Source: Acanthosepion esculentum
Taxonomy: Eukaryota; Mollusca; Cephalopoda; Sepiida; Sepiidae
Length of the DNA stretch: 64,000 bases
Direction of reading: 5' to 3'
Assembly (NCBI GenBank): GCA_964036315.1
Contig: OZ038509.1
Location: 34,377,499-34,441,498 of the forward strand
Positions 22,655-32,700 of this stretch are shown here, piece after piece. The position numbers and the translations under genes were made by a program. How positions within the stretch are numbered: position 1 is the stretch's first letter; each line of letters begins with the position of its first letter. The notes below the pieces were generated by a model that did no database searches, had not been told where the DNA came from, and saw only the letters and a list, made by a program, of their open reading frames with translations.

Positions 22655-23365
22655 GTTGTTGTTGTTTTTGTTATTGTTGACGATGCTGAAAAGCAGTCAG
22701 AGAATTATTTCAATGGATGGTTTTATATGAATATTAAACGAGTTTTCTCTCCGTTTTATGATGGGTTTTCTGATATTTTCCTTCTGAAATCTTTGTACAC
22801 GGAAGCGTATCAATTGTCATAGTGTTCATGGCACGTTAAATGATCAAATCACGTGATGCAATCATAAAAACACGTTGCTTCTTTCGAGTTATCTTTCTCA
22901 GTCGGTTACTTAGAGGCGGTTCAACAATTAAATACAAACTGACGTATGTGTCCATTGTTCAAACATCAAGTGAATGGATGAATCTTCTAGCAGAGACGAT
23001 GTTTTAGTAACAGAGAGCGCGTATGCAAGACTGAGCAGAAATTCTACTGAACAACAATCATTTCACTTTGAATACATTTTTGCTTCAATTTTATATTTGT
23101 ACAAGTTTTTGTACAATAACATGAACATCGATTTTGGTTCACAGAGTGCAGTTCTGTTGAATGGAATGAGTACTCGATGGATAAGTATTCACAGCTCACT
23201 CTGCACGTTTGATGTAAGCCACTTCGATTTTACGAAAGATTACATTCGTATATATTTCTCTGGTTTCCGAAATTGCATTAAGTGAAAAGTCAATTATCGT
23301 TAATTTTTATAGAAATATGTTTTAGGATTTACAGAGCTTCAAATAATTGAATAATCTTGACATAT
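22229..23365. other. No recognised gene
   Basis: Holds a C-rich run near 22267 and a TTA/TTG triplet microsatellite at about 22617-22670. The 103-aa frame at 22974-23285 has ordinary composition but no recognisable domain. Confidence 0.4.
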
Positions 23366-23898
23366 CTGGTCTGGTGCTCTTGCCATTCATCTCAAGGTTC
23401 TTGACAAAATCCAAAGAAGAATCGGCAACCTGACTTAGTATCTCAACTTCAGTCACTTTCTCACCGTCGGATCTTAGCCTCTCTCTGTCTTTTCTACAAA
23501 TATTTTCATAGCAAGTGCGTTGACGATCTTTTCTCCCCTGTTGTCCCGACTACATGAAATTTAAGCTCGCTACTAGATTGGTATCTAGGTTTCATCCCTT
23601 TTACTGTTGAAATAGTTAAATGTAAACACTACTTCTACTCCAGCAGTTTCTTTTCCCGCACTTCGGCTTGTGGAAGTCCTTTCCACGTGATGCTCTGGTA
23701 ACGACAATCTTCAAAAATGTAAATGCAACGTCAATTGCCATCTTCTATCGTATTGAATCCCGTTCATCTTTTATCCTTTCCGCAAACCTTCTATAGACAG
23801 TCTTTTCTCTCACTTTCACTCTCTGTAACCCTCTAGGTGCTAATGGCATTCCCGCCTTGCTTAGGGTGAAATACTTAAAAAGAAAAAAGAAAAAAAAT
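23366..23898 (+). pseudogene. LINE 3' end, same family as 15.7-16.4 kb
   Basis: The plus strand starts inside the same RT block (GALAIHLKVLDKIQRRIGN) and continues through several frame changes with pieces matching SHFLTV, PLSVFSTNIF and LLSRLHEI. The 3' part holds CTGTAACCCTCTAGGTGCTA and CCGCCTTGCTTAGGGTG, then an A-rich tail at about 23877-23898. The shared 3' end with the 16-kb copy supports true retrotransposition ends. Confidence 0.75.
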
Positions 23899-24554
23899 TC
23901 TGTCTGCCTGCTCTCATGACGAAAGTTGAGGCTCGGCGTCACCTTTAGCTGACGTAGAAAGTTTTGGATACGGTAGCATACGTGACTTTTTATACTTTTA
24001 CTTTTTCTTGTCGCACAATCCAACTTTAAAATGCATAAACCAACGTAGGCTTTTAAAATTTAGGCGATGCCAATTAGTAGACATTTCAGATCGGAAAGAA
24101 AGGATATGTTCCTGGTGAGAATTAGATAACCCTATTTTAACATCTAAGCTACGACAGCACAGTGTCTTTGCAAAAGACTGCGTCCAATATATAAAGTCAT
24201 CATTCTATTCCAAGGTCTTTCTCGGTGCCAGATTTGCTTTTTGTTTTAAGCTAGTCTGACAAAGTCTGACAATATTTTATTTTATTTTTATTAGACCAAG
24301 CATTGCGGGCAAATTCTATTATTATTATTATTATTATTCAGTGAGAACCACACGAAAAAATTGACTGTTGTGGTGTAGTTTCGAGTCAGTCGTGATAGTA
24401 GTATTCAATACTCATTTCGACAAGTCACTGCAATAATATTATCTTCCTTTTCCTAGACAATTACCCAGGACTACTTATCATGATATTAAGGAAGATGCTC
24501 CCCAAGTAACCCCGTTCCATCATCACCGAGCGGACACTGAATTTTCGTCTATCG
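23899..24554. other. No recognised feature
   Basis: AT-rich sequence with a short ATT tract near 24317. The 92-aa minus frame at 23745-24023 lies over the LINE 3' UTR and is not a gene. Confidence 0.45.
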
Positions 24555-25025
24555 ATGAACGGTTGTTCTTCCATGATGCTCCGTGCCTTGAGCGCCTTTT
24601 GGGATTTAAGCTTACCCCAGAACTCGTACATACGATCTATTGCTAAAGATGCAGGGAAATGGTCGGCTCTCTGTACCTCTCCAGTAAGTACCTGGCTCCT
24701 CATGCTATCTTCTACCTTACAAGAGCTAGATCAGGCTGAGAAGAGAATGGATTATAGGCTTTCCAGTCTTCAATTTCCAGTCTCAAAAGAGTCCAAAAGT
24801 GTCTACACGGCCTTTCAGGTGATGATTTTTCCCACCTTAAAGCCCCTTTCTCAAGCTTCTCACTGCCTGCTTCTTGTTTCAAGTCTCGCATTACTCTGTA
24901 GCTATTTCCAGGGAACATATTCAGACGAACTACATTCCTTAGTTCCACTAGTTCTAACTTTCAGAGCTAAAACCCGTCATGCCAAGAACATTGTAGCGAA
25001 CCATTTTAATTTCATCTCTAAGTGA
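24555..25025 (+). pseudogene. LINE reverse transcriptase C-terminal relic, second lineage
   Basis: The open 156-aa frame mixes true and shifted reading. Its start (ALSAFWDLSLPQNSYIRSIA) and end (SLALLCSYFQGTYSDELHSL, then FRAKTRHAKN) match the C-terminal thumb of a LINE reverse transcriptase as I recall it (usual form SLALLYRYFHGxCSDELHSLVP). The middle part reads correctly only in another frame, with SLYLSSKYLAPHAIFYL. A compensating pair of frameshifts therefore leaves the frame open although the protein is broken. It differs from the three-copy LINE family at 16, 23 and 29 kb. Confidence 0.7.
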
Positions 25026-25420
25026 GATGCGAGTTCCACTCGAACAGCTTTCCTCACAAACAGCTTCCTCTATTACTATAATCTTCATCTAGTGTTAATC
25101 GTTATCTTCCCAAAATATCTCCATAAACAGTGTTTCTCACCTATTAGTCTGTAATACAAGAGCCAGTTGAGATAAAATTGAGTGACTCTTGGGGCTTGTA
25201 CAACAAGGATAACAACAAAAAACAAAGATGAACAGTACATCAGACCACAGAGTTCACACCCAACTGATTATGATCAGGTAACCTCTGAGCAAATCTGTGG
25301 TACAGGACCGGATATTTACTGTATCCCATATTAATTTCCCAAGACAAAACACGTTTATGTTAAATATTATTATTATTACTTTTATTATTAAATAAAAGAT
25401 TCAATGGACACTAGTATGAT
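25026..25420. other. No recognised feature
   Basis: Likely 3' flank or untranslated remains of the preceding LINE relic. No shared 3' block could be identified. Confidence 0.35.
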
Positions 25421-25565
25421 GTCAGACACAACAATGTGACATTAACAGAGCTTGCAGAAAATTTTATTAGGTTGGTGCAAAAATAATGTCGTTTTTTGAC
25501 GTTCAAGATCATGTCAAAAAACGACATTATTTTTGCACCAACCTAATATTACAAGAGACTTTAAT
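25421..25565 (+). repeat. Repeat family F, copy carrying the MITE insertion
   Basis: CAGACACAACAATGTGACAT and ACAGAGCTTGCAGAAAATTT here are repeated exactly at 26996-27038. The two copies stay alignable on both sides of the 80-bp MITE. After GACTTTAA (about 25562) they diverge strongly. Confidence 0.85.
25467..25546. mobile_element. 80-bp mariner-type MITE with TA target duplication
   Basis: Perfect 34-bp arms begin TTAGGTTGGTGCAAAA and end TTTTGCACCAACCTAA, around a 12-bp spacer. TA flanks both sides (25465-25466, 25547-25548). The length, arm layout and end sequence closely resemble the human MADE1 MITE, which derives from Hsmar1; this is established knowledge of that family and does not show direct relationship. 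The pre-insertion sequence is present at 27031-27045. Confidence 0.93.
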
Positions 25566-26041
25566 TTCGACAAGTATTTTAAGCTGCACATTCTTAAAAG
25601 ATATTCAGAATTTATCGACTTTTCGACAATAAGGATGTTACGTATGCATATTAGTAACTTCCCGGTCGGAAGAATAAGCAGAATGATAAAAGAATTTCAT
25701 AAAATGTATCCGAGGCTGTTTGATATAATTCCTCTTCCTAACTCATTAACTAGCAAAAAATTTCAAGATGAACAAGATCACCATCATATTAAGCACGTTT
25801 TAGTTTCATGCCTTCGCAGTCGCGCGTTTCGTTCGTTTTGACGCCTTCATTACCAAGACAAGCAACGTTTGAACAAAGACAATATTTTTTCCTCTTTGAG
25901 TGTCGATCGTCCTTGGGTGTAATTCCTCAGTCCAGTGACCTTTCTCGGCCTAGGCGAGTCTTATGCCGGTTTAGTTTCTGGTCTTGGGTGACAGCGGCAG
26001 ATTATCTCAGCGACCTTGAATTTTCGCTTACTTGGTGATTG
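25566..26041. other. Unassigned; possibly upstream remains of the LINE relic
   Basis: A 102-aa plus frame (25533-25841) and a 76-aa frame (25808-26038) overlap here. Neither shows a domain I recognise. The sequence lies directly 5' of the LINE C-terminal relic. Confidence 0.3.
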
Positions 26042-26570
26042 TTTCGGAATCGGCTACCTCTCAACGACGTAGCGTTCAAATGGGGCTTGATAGATTTGCC
26101 AGACTGTCAACGATGTCACATTGGTTTAGAGGAAATGGCATCGCATGCCGTCTACCGTTGTCATTGGGTGCGCCCGCTTTGAGTATGTCGGCGAGTTGAC
26201 GGCTCGTATCGTTCCCGAAAAGCACGTGCTCATTGATCGCGTATATGCGTGTGACAATGTGTTGGTACCCGTATTCTGGAGTGAAACAGATGGTGTTTTA
26301 GACGCTGCTGGCCACGGCCCGAATGATGTTTTGGACAACGCGAATGAAGGAAATCTTGCGATGCAATCGCTATTCTCATCAGGATCTGCTCAGAGTCTTT
26401 CAGCATCAAATCAGGATGAAGCTTAGAACTAATACGAAGCGGTTGGTATCGACAGATTTCAACGAAAGGTCCGTAACTGGAGTTAGACTGGTTTGCTCGG
26501 AAGGGGCAAGCAATGATTTTCTTTTTTACGTCTCTCTAAGTCACAACGGAGCGGTTTTCTTTGGTTAAGA
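26042..26570 (+). pseudogene. LINE ORF2 C-terminus with zinc-binding RT tail
   Basis: The plus strand reads LPLNDVAFKWGLIDLPDCQR, then CHIGLEEMASHAVYRCHW, giving a C-x2-C...H...C zinc-binding pattern typical of the tail after non-LTR reverse transcriptases. A frameshift near 26172 leads to FEYVGELTARIVPEKHVLID, and another to MMFWTTRMKEILRCN and LRVFQHQIRMKLRTN, ending at 26568. The order agrees with LINE proteins I recall from cephalopods and fish. At least two frameshifts break it. The following GC-richer sequence to about 26890 is probably its 3' UTR. Confidence 0.75.
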
Positions 26571-26892
26571 TAGACTCTTCCAAGTGTACCTAGTTAATGT
26601 GTGTAAGTGTTGTTCCCGGCCTGTTCCCTGCTTCTGCTTTTGTTATGATCCAAGTCGAAATTCCCAGCCTCCCCAGTTTGTTCTGGCCCGGCCTTTTCAT
26701 CTCGACTGGGTCAGTTTTTGAATTTTCTAATGCCCATAATTTTTTATCCTTTTACTCTCCCTTAGAGACAGAGTTACTTGATTTTGTTGGAAGACAGAAT
26801 ACAGCGGTCACTCTTATTTTTGTTGGATGAACGGGTCCTACTAACATTATTCTTTCTTTTTCGGGGTCATCATCCCCTCCCATCATTTCATT

Positions 26893-26896
<4 letters not shown>

Positions 26897-26975
<79 letters not shown>
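26897..26975. repeat. (AT)n microsatellite
   Basis: About 79 bases of AT repeat, running directly into the terminal repeat of the next element. Confidence 0.97.
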
Positions 26976-26980
<5 letters not shown>

Positions 26981-27165
26981 AAAGGCTAAAGACACCAGAC
27001 ACAACAATGTGACATTAACAGAGCTTGCAGAAAATTTTATTACAAAAGACTTTAACCTACAAACATTTTTTTGAATTTGTACGTCTGATGAATTGGATCG
27101 TGATTACGATTCCAATGTAATAAATTATAACCATGGAATATTAGTGTTTGAGCCTTTTATATTAT
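26973..27165. mobile_element. Short MITE-like element of family F with empty MITE site
   Basis: Terminal inverted repeats ATAATATAAAAGGCT (26973-26987) and AGCCTTTTATATTAT (27151-27165) are perfect for 15 bases and extend to about 23 with two mismatches. The body contains the sequence shared with 25.4 kb, uninterrupted. No protein is encoded. Confidence 0.7.
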
Positions 27166-27239
27166 GTTCTTACTCTGTCCTGGAGATTGAGTTCTACCTG
27201 GATTCTATCCTCTTGAAAATTTATACATATATATGAATA

Positions 27240-27256
27240 CAATATATACAATTCTG

Positions 27257-27354
<98 letters not shown>

Positions 27355-27371
27355 CACAATTGTATATATTG
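27240..27371. repeat. (AT)n core flanked by 24-bp inverted repeats
   Basis: The left arm starts CAATATATACAATTCT and the right arm ends AGAATTG-like sequence, ACAATTGTATATATTG. The arms match over 24 bases with one mismatch and enclose about 90 bases of AT. The frames across it are artefacts. Confidence 0.88.
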
Positions 27372-27739
27372 TGATTTTTAACTCATGGGATGTTTTTCCT
27401 AGTAGGTACCCAGTATGTGTGAGGTATTTTGGTTTATGAAGGAGCGAATGATGACGGATAAATTCTTATCGTAAAAGAGTATATTGTAACGAATGAATGG
27501 GTCGTGAACCCGATTGGCTAGGTATAAGATATCTAGTCATGAGTAACCTTGACCAGTCTCTTCCTTTTCTTCGACCTTGTGCCACACTTAATAAATCTTA
27601 GTAGAACCAACGTTTATACAAAGTATTATAATAATTGTTTATAGATTTATATATAGTTATACTTGAAAAAATATTTTAAATATAACTTGAAGAAGACATT
27701 CTGTTGAAACATTTTCTTTTTCTTTTCCTAAATCGCAAC
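27372..27739. other. No recognised feature
   Basis: AT-rich with no repeat partner in the window. Confidence 0.4.
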
Positions 27740-27882
27740 TATTATTATTATTATTATTATTATTGCATTTATTTATTTTATCAATAATTTTTAATTTCTT
27801 TTATAATAACTATTTTAAGTGGGAATTCAGTTCATCTGGGTCATCCACTTTATCGCCTTTTAACAACATATTCGATCTTTTT
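27740..27882 (+). repeat. Direct repeat E, copy 1
   Basis: An ATT tract followed by TTTATTTATTTTA, TTTTAATTTCTTTT, ATAACTATTTTA, CATCTGGGTCATC and TATCGCCTTTTAA. The same order recurs at 28905. Confidence 0.8.
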
Positions 27883-28374
27883 TTATACTATTGTTATTAT
27901 GAACAACAACAGTAAAATCTTCATTTATAAGCGTTTAGATCCCAAGGGGACACGACGTGCTTCACCAGACTCCGACACATCTTCAATTTTCAACGGAATT
28001 TTCTTTGTCTTTTTCTCTCTTATGTTCAATATGAAACTATATTCAAATCGTCCTAATCTTGTTATTACACAAATATATTTTACCCATGAATATTATTACC
28101 ATTTTACCATAAATATTATTATTTATTAATTGTATTTGAAATACAATAAATAAATAATAATATTCAAAGAAATGTTTATTATAAATGTTTGTATTTTGTA
28201 GCTTATAAAATAAATATTGTATATAAATTACTAATAAATAAATAACAAAAGAATATTAAAATTAATCGAGAAGTTACGATTACCACAATCACCACCACCA
28301 TCATCATCACTATTAGCACCACTACCATCACTACTACTACTACTACTGCGTTTCTCTTTGTTTCTTTTTCTTCT
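27883..28374. other. No gene; AT-rich imperfect fold-back
   Basis: AATATTATTATTTATT near 28107 pairs with AAATAAATAATAATATT ending near 28164. Otherwise nothing is recognised. Confidence 0.5.
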
Positions 28375-28610
28375 TCCTATCTATCTATCTATCTATCTAT
28401 CTAATACTCGACGTCTGTGAATCGTGCATACGTCGGCCGTCGGGCGCATAATGATTTAAGTTTCTCTCCATCTCTCTCTTTTCAACTCTCTCTCTTTCCA
28501 CCTCTCTCTCTCTCTTTCCACCTCTCCCTCTCTCTCTTTCTACCTCTCTCTCTCTCTTTCCACCTCTCTCTCTCTTTCCACCTCACTCTCTCTCTTTCCA
28601 TCTCTCTGTG
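28375..28610. repeat. Short (TATC)n and long CT-rich tract
   Basis: TATC units at about 28377-28402, then CTCTCTCTTTCCACCTCT-type repeats at 28468-28608 with a loose period of about 22 bases. Pyrimidine-rich on the plus strand. Confidence 0.9.
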
Positions 28611-28903
28611 ATTGCGTGATTTCAGTTTTCATTCAACAAACAATATTTTAAATATTAAAACAAAAAAAAAATCGCCATATTTAAAAAAAAAACCTTTTCA
28701 AGTGAATATGATTTTAAAATATTTCTTAGCATATTAAAAAAAATACTTTTAACTTAATGTGAGTTAAAAAAAATTCTAAGTGAATAAAATTTAAAAAAAA
28801 TACGAGTTGTTTATTATATATTACGTATTTTTATTTCAACTTCCTTTCTTTCTTTCAGTGTTAAAATCAATTTTATAACCTGAAGCATATTATTAACCTG
28901 AAG

Positions 28904-28904
<1 letters not shown>
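28611..28904. other. No recognised feature
   Basis: A/T-rich non-coding sequence. Confidence 0.5.
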
Positions 28905-28939
<35 letters not shown>

Positions 28940-29048
28940 GCCTTTATTTATTTTAAGTTTTAATTTCTTTTGTAATAACTATTTTGTGTGGCAATTCATT
29001 ACATCTGGGCCATCTGCTATATCGCCTTTTAATAATATATTCGTTCTT
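28905..29048 (+). repeat. Direct repeat E, copy 2
   Basis: The same block order as 27740-27882, with CATCTGGGCCATC and TATCGCCTTTTAATAA. It includes a TTA microsatellite at its left. Confidence 0.8.
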
Positions 29049-29459
29049 TAACTAAATCCTTTAGTTATTAATGATCCCCTGATTGGCTGCCGCGTCTATT
29101 TAACAGAGCCCATATTTAGAAGCACACGCATGTACATGCATGGCATATACCATTTTCTTGTTTTCTCTCATGTCGTACTAGTCAATTATTAACTTTATAA
29201 ACTTTTTCATTCAAGGCATTCTCAACTTCTAAATCGACCAGTAACAATCTTAGGAATGATGCCTTGTTTTCGTTCGAAATCTCTGCACACAACCGCCATT
29301 ATTTGAAACCCTCTGTTGGACACATTGGATCTCAATTCTTTACTTCATTTCCAACAATATTTTACCCCTGCGAGTCCGAGATTATGATTATTACAATATC
29401 CTGATATTACGCCAAATTATATGGCACCCATCTACGACAAAACAAAAATACATATGTAT
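29049..29459. other. No recognised feature
   Basis: No gene, RNA or repeat partner seen. Confidence 0.4.
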
Positions 29460-29780
29460 GGTCTGGAGCCCCTGCTGTTTGACTCAGGGTTCTTGATAAG
29501 ATCCAGAGACGGATATGCAATGTGATTGGCCCTGATCTGTCATCTCGTCTGCAGTCGCCCTCTCACAGACGCGATGTTGCCTCGCTCTGTCTTTTTCACA
29601 AATACTTTTACGGTAATTGCTCCGAGGAGCTGCTTTCGCTTGTCCCTAGGCCTCATGAATTTAAACGTCCTACGAGGCTGGCATCCCGTTCCCACCCCTT
29701 AACCGTTGAAACTGTTAGATGTAGACGTCTCTTCTACTCCAATAGCTTCATGTCTCGCACATCTCCTTCTGTGATAACAT
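29460..29780 (+). pseudogene. LINE reverse transcriptase C-terminal relic, same family as 16 and 23 kb
   Basis: The plus strand reads a WSGAPAV block, then VLDKIQRRICN and IGPDLSSRLQSPSHRRDVAS, then LCLFHKYFYGNCSEELLSL and HEFKRPTRLASRSHPLTVE. This is the least damaged copy of the family: one stop between WSGAPAV and VLDKIQ, then open from 29522. It is truncated at both ends and lacks the shared 3' block and poly-A. Confidence 0.85.
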
Positions 29781-30237
29781 AGCAGTAAATGTTGCGTAGA
29801 AGACAAACCTACCAAAGCCTGTCGAAAAGGTTTGAGATGTCTAGAGCCACAGCTTGAGCTTCACGATTATTATCAAGAACTTGACATACATATTAGTGAT
29901 GTCCCTTAACACATCAGCGGTAGACCTGGCGAAACGGAAGCCTTATTATTTGTTCGAGATTGTATTTCTTTCATCTCATATCTTTTTTACACTTAGTAGC
30001 AACCATCATACGATCTGAATTTCTAGGGTGAAACATTGTCAATTATTGTTATTTTTATCTAGTATTTCTTTCTTATTATTTCTTTAACATTTAGACTTAA
30101 TAATAACAGTCTAAATTTGCTTTAATTTCTTAAGCAAAATATTATTAATTATAATTATCATTTGAATATTATTACTTTTTCACCTCATTTCTATAGCTTT
30201 TCACTTAATAGTAAAAGTTGTCTTGATTTCTCAGACG

Positions 30238-30286
<49 letters not shown>

Positions 30287-30424
30287 TGTTGACTTGTTTT
30301 TCTGTTATCCCGTACCTCTTGCTTTTAATGAGATTTTCCCTAAAGGAAAATAGGCGCAAATAAACATAAACAAATTGGATTGAAAACTCGGTTTGATTTG
30401 AATCAGATAACAAAACTTGATTTA
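29781..30424. other. No gene; TTA microsatellite
   Basis: AT-rich, with a TTA tract at about 30241-30287 that produces a poly-Leu frame. Confidence 0.5.
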
Positions 30425-30769
30425 AAAGTTAGAAATATGTGAAGTTTAGCGGAAATTGATATCTGCATGTCACATATATTTCCGTGACCAAAAATAGACA
30501 TTACGTCAGGCTCACCGAGGCAACAATGAGAATCTCTCGTGGATCACCAAAGACCTTTCTCTTTTTCTCCCCAGGCATTTGCCACAAAGATTTGCCTTTT
30601 TATCATCGGTTTACACTCCCCTGTAGAAAGCCATCGTGTTGACGTCTCCCAAAATGCAGCCTTCACAACAGGGCATATTTCAACGCTCTGGAAAAGATTC
30701 GGACAATTGTGCATTTCAGGTACGGATATATTTATACACCGAACGAGCTTGTACATTTCTTTCTCATTA

Positions 30770-31836
30770 CAGTAGAACCTCGATTATCGGCAACTCCGTT
30801 ATCGTGCGATTCGGTTATCGTTCACTTTTTTCGGCGAAAATATATCTCGGAAATTGTACATCTTTCCCGGTTATCGAACAAGGAATTTCGTCCGATACGG
30901 ATTTGTTTATTCCTGTTGCGTGACTTCCTCCAGGTCAACCTCCCACATAAAGCATCGCGTGTGTACGTGACTCCGCTTGCTTTTGTCTCTCGCTATGTGA
31001 ACATCTCCGCTATCATTCTACAGAAAATTGCCATTTTGAATAGTGTTTGGGGTTTTACTCTTATATAGTTTTACTGTCAAATAAGCTACCATGACTCCAA
31101 AGAAAGTGTCTTTGGGCTTGGATGTGAGTGATCAGGTGTTGGTGGAAGGAAGAGCTGATCGTTGAAGAACTCTGACCTTCAGCTGGAGCAGCGACAAACC
31201 GCAGCAAAGAGGAGGTAGAGCAAAGGGGAGAATGTGCCTTATTCATTGATTAAGGACATTTGCTGAAAATGAAGTGAGGTGCAAAATTTTCTGGAAAAAT
31301 AACACCATAAAAAAGTAGTTGCAAGCCGTTTAATGACAATGCCTTGTCAAATTTCATGCAAATCTTAAAGCTGGGACAAAAAACAAATCTCTCTGGATAG
31401 CTTTTCAGCGAGAGAGGGATCCAGTCAGTCTCAAGTAGATTTTAGTGGTAGACAGAGAAGAGGAATAACCGCATCAAAAGACTTACCTGAAGTCTTTATG
31501 GAGGGGGGGGGGTCACCATCCAAACACCTCTCCCCATCCCCCATCCTCACCGTCTTACATACGCCACCAAGAATCTCTAATAAAGGTAAAGTGAAATTAA
31601 ATGTTAATTTATTCTATTTATTTGTCACTTCTATTTCTTTCTTTTAATGTTTCTGAAGTTTTCTGTGTGTAAATCTATAATTATTCTGCAAGAATGTATT
31701 TTTGTTAATACCTTGTGTGTGGAACGGTTTAATTGGATATATATTACTTACTGAGAATATTACCTCGATTTTAAAGCATTTCTATTTTCGTCCGACATTC
31801 TGGAACGGGTTATGGTCGATAACCGAGGTTCCACTG
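30770..31836 (+). mobile_element. pogo/Tigger-like DNA transposon, internally deleted
   Basis: Terminal inverted repeats read CAGTAGAACCTCGATTATCG on the left and the reverse complement of CAGTGGAACCTCGGTTATCG on the right. TA flanks both sides (30768-30769, 31837-31838). At 1067 bp it is about half the length expected for an autonomous element. It lies inside unit 1 of the 390-bp repeat, and unit 2 shows the uninterrupted site. Confidence 0.85.
31091..31560 (+). pseudogene. Tigger-like transposase remnant: N-terminus joined to C-terminus
   Basis: A start MTPKKVSLGLDVSDQVLVEG at about 31091 is followed, after stops and frame changes, by LQAV near 31320 and then, in another frame, KKQISLDSFSAREGSSQSQ and LPEVFMEG. 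The last blocks resemble the C-terminal tail of CENP-B/Tigger-type transposases (a K-[x]-LD-[SF]F motif followed by a DLP.V.MEG tail in mollusc copies, from memory). The DDE catalytic core is absent. This fits an internal-deletion derivative mobilised in trans. Confidence 0.5.
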
Positions 31837-32700
31837 TATCTGTTTGTTAGAAATTGTTTTCTGCGTGGCTCACAGAAAATTCTTAAGAAAATACACCCAA
31901 GGACGGTTCAAATGTGTTTACCTTGGAAATTCCACTCAAAAACTCTGCAAGTTATGCTTATTTCTGTGGCCAAAAAATTAAGTTAGGCTACCGCGAAACC
32001 AATGAGAATCGCTCGCGGAAGCGTATAAAAAGGAGCATCAAGACCCTTTCATTCTCCTTTTCTCTCTCCGGACATCGTTCAAAGGCTTTATTTTACCTGT
32101 TCATCCCTGTAGATGTCGTGTTAACGTCGCCCAAAATTCAGTATTCACAACCAATTCATCTTGCTAAAACAAACAAACAAAAATCACATACAATTTATAC
32201 ACCAACCACACTAGTGCCTTTTTTTCTTATAATTTGTGAGTTAGAAATTGTTTTCTTTGCAGCTCAAACTAAATGGTTCAGTCTTATTGTACTGGTTGTA
32301 TCAGTTTTCTCATGATTTGATATCCTCTTTTTCTCCAAATCTGCTTTCTACGATTATTATGAGTAATGGGAGTATCAGATAGTAATATCATTTGCACTTT
32401 CAGGCAGCGTGACCATGTGAATGTTGTTTAGGAGTTAGCTTTAAAAGATTTACTTTAAAGAAAATGAAAATACCCAAGAACGGTTAAAAGTTTTTTTAGT
32501 TTGGAAATTCCACTCAAAAAACTCTGCAAGTCACGCTTATTTCCATGACAAAAAAAAAATAGACATTACGTTAGGCTACCGCGGAATCAATTAGAATCTC
32601 TCGCGGGGGCATATAAAAAAATGGAGCAGAAAGTCCCTTTCATTCTCTTTTTCTCTCTCTCCGAAGTGTTAGCCCTAAAAGCTTTACCTAAAAAAGGATA

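Larger units (their letters stand above)
30425..32700 (+). repeat. ~390-bp tandem repeat, three units, one split by a transposon
   Basis: Units begin near 30427, 31849 and 32238 with GTTAGAAATTG-type sequence. Shared downstream blocks are GGAAATTCCACTC, ACTCTGCAAGT, GACATTACGTTAGGCT, AATGAGAATC, a TATA-like CATATAAAAA or CGTATAAAAAGG, and CTTTCATTCTC. Units 1 and 2 also share CCTGTAGA, CCAAAAT.CAG and TTTATACACC. The TATA-like box followed by a pyrimidine-rich tract suggests an LTR or other promoter-bearing repeat, which is inference. Unit 3 has about 180 extra bases near its start. Confidence 0.75.
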
